Part shown: piece by piece, positions 6,355-10,804 of the stretch
How positions within the stretch are numbered: the first letter of the stretch is position 1
Layout of the letters: every line of letters begins with the position of its first letter
Assembly: GCA_937124495.1 (NCBI GenBank)
Contig: CAKZKZ010000623.1
Location: forward strand, 1 to 10,804
DNA from: an uncultured Dokdonia sp.
GTDB lineage: Bacteria > Bacteroidota > Bacteroidia > Flavobacteriales > Flavobacteriaceae
Direction: 5' to 3'
Length of the DNA: 10,804 bases
The notes under the pieces: generated by a model
The model's database searches: none
Told to the model about the DNA's origin: nothing
Seen by the model: only the letters and a program-made list of their open reading frames with translations
Made by a program: the position numbers and the translations under genes

Positions 6355-6384
6355 TCTCCCTCTGGGAGAGGTTAGGTGAGGGCT
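6355..6384. repeat. REP-like hairpin between the converging ends of aat and tag
   Basis: TCTCCC (6355-6360) and GGGAGA (6364-6369) form a 6-bp stem around TCT, followed by GGTTAGGTGAGGG. Read on the minus strand, CCCTCACCTAACC then CTCCC resembles widespread bacterial dispersed repeats of the CCCTCACCC...CTCTCCC kind; that likeness is from memory. The element includes the last codons and stop of tag (LT then TAA at 6374-6372). With no T-tract it is a weak terminator, though it may protect both transcripts at their 3' ends. Confidence 0.5.
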
Positions 6385-6947
6385 TGCACCTGCTCATACC
6401 GATAACAATTCACAGCATGATCATTCACCATTCCAATAGCTTGCATAAATGCATAAATGACGGTAGAACCTACAAACTTAAAGCCTCGCTTTTTTAAATC
6501 TTTACTAATCTGATCACTTAAAGGCGTGTTTGCAGGACAATCTTTATAATGATTCCAACGATTTTGAATGGGCGTATTGTCTACATAATCCCACAAGTAC
6601 TTAGAAAAACTACCAAATTCCTTTTGTATATCCATATATAACTTGGCATTGGTCACGGTACCACGTACTTTGAGCTTATTACGAATAATCCCAGCATCTT
6701 GTAACAGACTTTGGATTTTGTTCTCGTCATATTGTGCAATACGCTTATAATCAAAATGGTCAAACGCTACTCTAAAATTCTCGCGCTTACGTAAAATAGT
6801 AATCCAGCTCAATCCAGCCTGAAAAGTTTCTAGCACTAAAAATTCAAAGAGTAAACCTTCATCTCTCAGGGGAGTTCCCCACTCGTTATCGTGGTAAGAC
6901 TCGTATAGATCATCGCCTACACACCAACCGCATTTGTGTTTTGTCAT
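6372..6947 (-). CDS. tag: DNA-3-methyladenine glycosylase I
   Basis: Removes 3-methyladenine from alkylated DNA, the first step of base excision repair. 191 residues, the usual size. The N-terminus CGWCVGDDLYESYHDNEWGTPL and the block ETFQAGLSWITILRKREN (40-57) are family signatures. By comparison with E. coli Tag, the zinc ligands are C6, H19, H177 and C181 (pattern HAVNC near the end), and E40 and W48 match the base-pocket residues E38 and W46. GFKFVGSTVIYAFMQAIGMVNDH precedes the second zinc pair. The gene converges on aat with a 49-bp gap, and its stop lies inside the REP-like hairpin. It is transcribed divergently from the region before the leucine-rich-repeat gene. No ada-type regulator is seen. 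Confidence 0.96.
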   Translation of the reverse strand: MTKHKCGWCVGDDLYESYHDNEWGTPLRDEGLLFEFLVLETFQAGLSWITILRKRENFRVAFDHFDYKRIAQYDENKIQSLLQDAGIIRNKLKVRGTVTNAKLYMDIQKEFGSFSKYLWDYVDNTPIQNRWNHYKDCPANTPLSDQISKDLKKRGFKFVGSTVIYAFMQAIGMVNDHAVNCYRYEQVQALT

Positions 6948-6981
6948 CAGTAATCGTTTATCGGAATTATCTTATAAAGAT

Positions 6982-7104
6982 ATGCCCTTCTCTACTTTTA
7001 AAAAAGTAAACAAATACAAACCATCAAAACCAGTAGACAACGTTTTTAAACGCAACCCTTTAAAGAAACAGAAGTCTTCTATACAAAGCAACCAATCAAC
7101 ATGA
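6982..7104 (+). CDS. Possible 40-codon basic small protein or leader peptide
   Basis: An ATG at 6982 opens a 40-codon frame rich in Lys, Asn, Gln and Ser (MPFSTFKKVNKYKPSK...). Its TGA at 7102-7104 overlaps the ATG of the next gene in an ATGA junction, an arrangement often used for coupled translation. Evidence against: no ribosome-binding site is clear, the composition could arise from A-rich intergenic DNA, and I recognise no family. TATCTTAT (6968-6975) is a poor promoter-box match just upstream. It may equally be untranslated leader of the large gene. Confidence 0.25.
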   Translation: MPFSTFKKVNKYKPSKPVDNVFKRNPLKKQKSSIQSNQST

Positions 7105-9617
7105 AAAAAATTACATTCCTACTCTTTATATTCATACAAGGAGCTATCCAAGCTCAAATCATAGATTTTCCTGATGAAAATTTAAAAAACGCATTGCTAA
7201 ATCATTCTCCAGCTATTGACATGAATAACAACGGAGAGATTGAAGTAAGTGAAGCTGTAAATTTCACTAATAACCATTTGTTTTTACAATCCAAAGATAT
7301 CACAGATATCACTGGTCTAGAAAATTTTACATCAACAGAACGTTTTATTCTTAGCCATAATGATATCACTTCTATTGATATAAGTGCTCTCTTTTGGGTT
7401 AAAGACATATCATTAAATGGTAATGAGTTGACAGAAATAGATTTGTCTTCCAATATTGATTTAGAAAAATTAAGTATAGGTAACAATGAGTTATCGAGTA
7501 TAGACATTTCTAATAATGAAAATCTAACACATTTATCTGCTGGAGGAAACGACTTAACGACTCTAGACACTTCTAGCAATCTTTTATTAGAGGAACTTAG
7601 TATTTGGCATACCGAAATAAATACATTGGACCTGTCATTAAATAATCTTAAACTAATTAATATATCCTCTAGTGCTTTTACAACATTTGAAGATTTCAGT
7701 TCGCAAATGGAATTAGAAAGTATTGATGTAGCTTCTACAGACCTCTCAACACTTGATACTAGTATTTTTCAAAATTTAAAAAAACTAAAAATCAATAATT
7801 CTGATATACTAGAAATAGATTTATCTCAAAATTCAGTTTTACAATTTTTAACCGCTGGATCTTCAGGTATAACTACAGTAGATGTTAGTCATAATTTAGA
7901 TTTAAGATCACTTTTTATTTGGGAAGGGCTCACATCTATAGATGTTTCTCAAAATCTTGAATTAAGATCCATCAATGTAATAAACTCAGATATAACATCT
8001 CTAGATCTAAGTGCTAATCCTAATCTTTGTACGGTTAATGTATCAAATACTTCTTTAGAATATATCAATATTAAAAATGGGAACAATATAAATCCTAACC
8101 CTAATGCATATTGCCATACAATTAGTATGTTACCTGGTGAAGGAATAACGATATTTAATGCTTCAAATAATGATAATTTGGCAATTATATGTGTAGACGA
8201 TATAAGTTACGCCCTTGAAAACTTCAATGTCCCAGATAGCACTACGCTTCTAGAATCTTGCCCTGGAAACTTAGGTGATACCAATCAAATTGTCGGCACT
8301 ATTACTTATGATGAAAATGAGAATGGTTGTGATCCAGATGATCAACCCGTTTCTACTTTAATTCATAGTACAGATGGGGTGTATGATTTTGCGACTACAT
8401 CTGCACTTACTGGTGATTTTAACTTATATGTTTTTGAAGATATATACGATACACAACTCCTTGGGTTACCTGATTATTTTACGACAGATCCGATGGTACA
8501 TCAAAATACATTTACAGGGTTTAATCAAACAGAGAATATAGATTTTTGTATAACATCTACCACAACTGTAAATGACCTTTCTGTGACATTAATTCCTATA
8601 TCTCAAGCAAGACCTGGGTTTGAGAGTTATTATCAAATTATGTATACCAATATAGGAACAACGACGATATCAGGAACTGTTGATTTTGATTTTGATGAAG
8701 CACTCGTTGGCTTTGAAGCATCCGATCCAAGTCCTACAAACGCTTCTGGAAATACTGTTTCTTGGGGCTTTGAAAATCTATCTCCTTTTACAAGTAGGGC
8801 GATTGATATCGTTATGCTTGTGGATCAGCCTCCTACAGTACAAGGTGATGATATTTTATCGTATACCGCTTCTATCTCCCCAAATACTGATGACAATACT
8901 CCAAATGACAACACGTTCGAATTAAATCAAATCGTGGTCAACTCATATGATCCAAATGATAAAACGTGTCTTGAAGGAGAAGAGGTTTTATTTGAAAATG
9001 CAGACAAATACCTGCATTACCTTGTTCGTTTTCAAAATACAGGAACAGCTTCTGCTATAAACGTTAGAGTAGCAGACCAATTGGATGAAAAATTAGACTG
9101 GACAACACTTGTTGTAGAATCATTAAGCCATCCTGGAAGAACTGAAGTACAAAATGAACGCGATCTTTCTTTCATTTTTGATGACATTAACTTACCACAC
9201 GAGGCAGTAGACCCAGAAGGGAGTAATGGGTTTATAGCCTTCAAAATAAAACCTAAAACCGATATCGTATTAGGAGATACAGTTGAGAATACAGCATTTA
9301 TTTTCTTTGATTTCAATCCTCCTATCATTACAAATACTACGGCAACTACTTTTGTAGAAACATTAACTGTAGATGATGTTCCTTTAATAACTGTTGAAAT
9401 GTATCCAAATCCAACATCAGATATTTTATATATTCATAGTGATCAATCACTAAAAAAGGCAACTATATATAATAGCCTTGGGCAATCTGTTAGAACTAAA
9501 GACCTAGAGGGTATAAATAGCCAAATAGACATGAGTGATTTAAACACTGGAGTCTACTTTATTTCCTTAGAAACTATTTCTGGAGTATCTGAACATAAGC
9601 AAATCATTAAAAAATAA
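7101..9617 (+). CDS. Secreted leucine-rich-repeat protein with T9SS type A sorting domain
   Basis: 838 residues, predicted to cross the inner membrane by Sec and the outer membrane by type IX secretion, then be surface-bound or released. Order: signal peptide 1-18 (MKKITFLLFIFIQGAIQA, cut before Q19); an EF-hand-like calcium loop D40-E51 (DMNNNGEIEVSE); leucine-rich repeats of about 21 residues from roughly 70 to 325, each with a core like LTSIDLSxN; a capping segment ending near C364 (NASNNDNLAIICVDD); a beta domain 397-484 starting VGTITYDENENGC, like SdrD/carboxypeptidase-regulatory folds; a beta domain of about 488-612; a domain of about 615-755 starting SYDPNDK and ending FIFFDFNPPIITN, common in flavobacterial secreted proteins; and a sorting domain 764-838 (MYPNPTSDILYI ... 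GVYFISL ... KQIIKK). No catalytic domain is visible, so adhesion or binding is the likely role. The gene appears richer in AT and ATA codons than its neighbours and sits between housekeeping genes, which suggests an accessory insertion. It could also be an old resident. Confidence 0.92.
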   Translation: MKKITFLLFIFIQGAIQAQIIDFPDENLKNALLNHSPAIDMNNNGEIEVSEAVNFTNNHLFLQSKDITDITGLENFTSTERFILSHNDITSIDISALFWVKDISLNGNELTEIDLSSNIDLEKLSIGNNELSSIDISNNENLTHLSAGGNDLTTLDTSSNLLLEELSIWHTEINTLDLSLNNLKLINISSSAFTTFEDFSSQMELESIDVASTDLSTLDTSIFQNLKKLKINNSDILEIDLSQNSVLQFLTAGSSGITTVDVSHNLDLRSLFIWEGLTSIDVSQNLELRSINVINSDITSLDLSANPNLCTVNVSNTSLEYINIKNGNNINPNPNAYCHTISMLPGEGITIFNASNNDNLAIICVDDISYALENFNVPDSTTLLESCPGNLGDTNQIVGTITYDENENGCDPDDQPVSTLIHSTDGVYDFATTSALTGDFNLYVFEDIYDTQLLGLPDYFTTDPMVHQNTFTGFNQTENIDFCITSTTTVNDLSVTLIPISQARPGFESYYQIMYTNIGTTTISGTVDFDFDEALVGFEASDPSPTNASGNTVSWGFENLSPFTSRAIDIVMLVDQPPTVQGDDILSYTASISPNTDDNTPNDNTFELNQIVVNSYDPNDKTCLEGEEVLFENADKYLHYLVRFQNTGTASAINVRVADQLDEKLDWTTLVVESLSHPGRTEVQNERDLSFIFDDINLPHEAVDPEGSNGFIAFKIKPKTDIVLGDTVENTAFIFFDFNPPIITNTTATTFVETLTVDDVPLITVEMYPNPTSDILYIHSDQSLKKATIYNSLGQSVRTKDLEGINSQIDMSDLNTGVYFISLETISGVSEHKQIIKK
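7374..8072 (+). repeat. Leucine-rich repeat block, 21-residue period
   Basis: The motif [I/L/V]-D-x-S recurs at residues 92, 113, 134, 155, 176, 197 (degenerate, FEDFS), 218, 239, 260, 280 and 301, with a closing version INIK at 322. Spacing is exactly 21 residues (63 bp) except 260 to 280, which is 20. The DNA copies have diverged widely, so the repeat is old at protein level rather than a recent tandem duplication. Confidence 0.88.
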
Positions 9618-9671
9618 GGTAGTAGTACATTATAACAAGTTCTTTTCTCATTTTGACTGTAAAAAATGTAA

Positions 9672-9699
9672 TTTAGACAATAATAGACATGTAAGTTTG
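9672..9699 (+). promoter_or_regulatory. Possible promoter for the thioredoxin-like gene
   Basis: TAAGTTTG (9692-9699) matches TAnnTTTG exactly, 25 bp before the ATG at 9725. The -33 element is weak: TTTA at 9672-9675, 16 bp upstream. I see no hairpin terminator between 9617 and this site, so partial read-through from the large gene is possible. Confidence 0.45.
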
Positions 9700-9724
9700 C
9701 CTTTTCTTTGTCGTCTTACAGATT

Positions 9725-10342
9725 ATGAAAACAATGATAGAAAAATCAAAAGAACAAATTGTACAAGAAGCGCTTCCAAAAGCAATTTCTTATCAAGCAT
9801 ATAGACAATTAATGGATGACCATGCTGTACAAGAAACAAGCACAGGTCCTAATCAAACAGAAGCACTGACTAACTATACAATGTTGAATCAGCGTCGTAT
9901 GAAACGCTTAGACAAAACCACAAAACTACAAGAGGCAGACATCGCAAAAATCCAAGAGTTTAAAGGAGATGTTACGTGGCTTGTGATTACAGAAAGCTGG
10001 TGTGGAGATGCTGCACAAACAATGCCTGTGATGCAAAAAATAGCTGATCTTTCTGATGGTATTGACCTTAAAGTGATCTTACGTGATGAAAATCTAGAGC
10101 TAATAGATGCCTTTTTATATAATGGAGGTCGTTCTATTCCAAAACTAGTTGCTATAGACAATACATCTGGAGATGTAGTAGGAGATTGGGGACCACGTCC
10201 TTCTGAAGCTACAAAAATGGTCAATGACTACAAAGAAGCACACGGTAAACTGACTCCTGAATTCAAGCAAGATTTACAGGTTTGGTATAATAAAGATAAA
10301 GGTCAAAATACAGTAGCAGACTTAGTAACCTTTTTAAAATAA
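9725..10342 (+). CDS. Thioredoxin-family protein with a single active-site cysteine
   Basis: 205 residues, no signal peptide or membrane segment, so cytosolic. The N-terminal 80 residues are helical and charged (YTMLNQRRMKRLDKTTKLQE), and the thioredoxin-like domain runs from about 81 to 170. After the strand VTWLVITESW comes W92-C93-G94-D95-A96, in place of the WCGPC of classical thioredoxin. A cis-proline turn is at SIP (137-139), and the strand PKLVAID follows. C93 is the only cysteine in the protein, so a two-cysteine disulfide cycle is impossible. Glutathionylation-like, mixed-disulfide or non-redox roles are more likely. The layout fits the Thioredoxin_9-type family. ATG 9734 (MIEK) is an alternative start; 9725 suits the leader predicted from TAAGTTTG. 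Confidence 0.85.
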   Translation: MKTMIEKSKEQIVQEALPKAISYQAYRQLMDDHAVQETSTGPNQTEALTNYTMLNQRRMKRLDKTTKLQEADIAKIQEFKGDVTWLVITESWCGDAAQTMPVMQKIADLSDGIDLKVILRDENLELIDAFLYNGGRSIPKLVAIDNTSGDVVGDWGPRPSEATKMVNDYKEAHGKLTPEFKQDLQVWYNKDKGQNTVADLVTFLK

Positions 10343-10394
10343 TTTCATTTCTAACGCCACTCGAGAAAGTAAGCGTAAGAGATTCAAGTACGGA

Positions 10395-10804
10395 CTACCC
10401 CTGAAAGTTAAACGTAATCGTTCCTTTTTGAGAAGTGGTAGACGTACTGTTAAATAAAGCATCAGAAGCATATAAAAGTGCCTGATCGATCAAGCATCCA
10501 TTGGAAGAAGTGGATGCTTTTTTATTGTATTCTTTTTTAACAATGGTTCCTGTACTATTTACTTCTATATTAAGTACAATTTTCCCTAGTGCATCACACC
10601 TATATACTGGATTAGGAATCACTACAGCACTTCTGCCTTTTAAGTTATAAGAAACTGTACTCTCCCTATTTCCTTTTTTACTATTACGCTCCTTCTCTCT
10701 CGCCTCAATTTGATCTTTATTCCGTTCCTTACGCTCTGCCTTGGCAAGCTCCCGGGCTTTCTGTTGTTCTTCTCGCGTTTTTTCTTTTTCGGCACCCGGA
10801 TCTT
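10395..10804 (-). CDS. TonB-like energy transducer C-terminus with charged helix (5' end outside window)
   Basis: The frame is open from the right edge to TAG 10397-10395, giving about 136 residues; the start lies outside. A GTG at 10622 is internal. The visible N-terminal part, encoded at about 10675-10790, is a highly charged run of Glu, Lys, Arg and Gln (such as EEQQKARELAKAERKERNK) that would form a long helix or coiled coil spanning the periplasm. The C-terminal domain has the TonB-like pattern SYNLKGRSAVVIPNPVYRC, GKIVLNIEVNSTGTIVKKEY, STSSNGCLIDQALLYA and a final strand GTITFNFQG. Two cysteines, in YRC and NGC, could pair. As I recall, flavobacteria commonly carry such proteins, annotated as energy transducer TonB or hypothetical. 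Which receptor it serves is unknown. It converges on the thioredoxin-like gene across 52 bp with no clear terminator. Confidence 0.72.
   Translation of the reverse strand, partial: DPGAEKEKTREEQQKARELAKAERKERNKDQIEAREKERNSKKGNRESTVSYNLKGRSAVVIPNPVYRCDALGKIVLNIEVNSTGTIVKKEYNKKASTSSNGCLIDQALLYASDALFNSTSTTSQKGTITFNFQG

Noticed and set aside
7202..7579. Minus-strand ORF of 125 codons inside the LRR gene
   Set aside because: It lies wholly within the repeat-encoding part of a well-supported gene and has no family pattern.
7374..8072. CRISPR array or recent tandem DNA repeat suggested by regular 63-bp spacing
   Set aside because: The spacing reflects a 21-residue protein repeat; the DNA units are diverged, in frame and not palindromic.
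9889..10224. Minus-strand ORF of 111 codons opposite the thioredoxin-like gene
   Set aside because: It is a mirror of a real gene, with no recognisable motif or start context.
10395..10622. A complete 75-residue minus-strand protein starting at GTG 10622
   Set aside because: The same frame stays open to the right edge and encodes the charged helix that normally precedes the TonB-like domain.
1..10804. tRNA, rRNA, insertion sequence, prophage or defence-system genes
   Set aside because: I found no cloverleaf-like segment, transposase, integrase, toxin-antitoxin pair or defence motif by reading; a covariance-model search was not possible here.

Overview
The window looks like a chromosomal segment of a marine-type member of the family Flavobacteriaceae (Bacteroidota). 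Supporting signs are the AT-rich coding style, promoter-like TAnnTTTG boxes in place of sigma-70 boxes, A-rich translation starts without strong Shine-Dalgarno sequences, a type IX secretion (T9SS) sorting domain, a DUF3127 protein, a histidine kinase with the Bacteroidota-style HQIGTPLSSL H-box, and a TonB-like C-terminus of a familiar flavobacterial kind. The genus is not provable from this window. The palindrome GCTTTCGCGAAAGC, which occurs twice, reminds me of Dokdonia-like genomes, but that is recollection only.

Left part (1-2644): the 3' end of greA (transcript-cleavage factor) and a HIT-family nucleotide hydrolase read rightward. They converge on a leftward two-gene unit: a membrane sensor histidine kinase whose stop overlaps the start of a NudK-type Nudix hydrolase by 8 bp. 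The HIT and Nudix genes overlap tail to tail by 9 bp.

Middle part (2645-6322): a divergent promoter region, then rightward genes for an FMN-binding flavin reductase-like protein, a DUF3127 OB-fold-like protein with an SSB-like acidic tip, a hairpin terminator, an AtoE-family short-chain fatty acid transporter, and aat (leucyl/phenylalanyl-tRNA-protein transferase) starting 1 bp after the transporter stop. Next comes a short inverted repeat that looks REP-like, then tag (3-methyladenine DNA glycosylase I) on the minus strand.

Right part (6948-10804): a possible 40-codon basic ORF with an ATGA overlap to a large gene for a secreted leucine-rich-repeat protein of 838 residues (signal peptide, EF-hand-like loop, 21-residue repeats, two beta-rich domains, T9SS sorting domain). 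It is followed by a one-cysteine thioredoxin-like protein and, on the minus strand, the C-terminal part of a TonB-like protein that runs off the window.

Most genes are single-function housekeeping or stress genes (transcript rescue, nucleotide clean-up, alkylation repair, N-end rule) rather than one pathway. I see no CRISPR array, transposase, phage gene, rRNA or tRNA, and no convincing new multi-gene system. The best leads are the repeated 14-20 bp perfect palindrome inside two unrelated coding genes and the SSB-like tail on the DUF3127 protein. No stretch over 300 bases lacks a gene.
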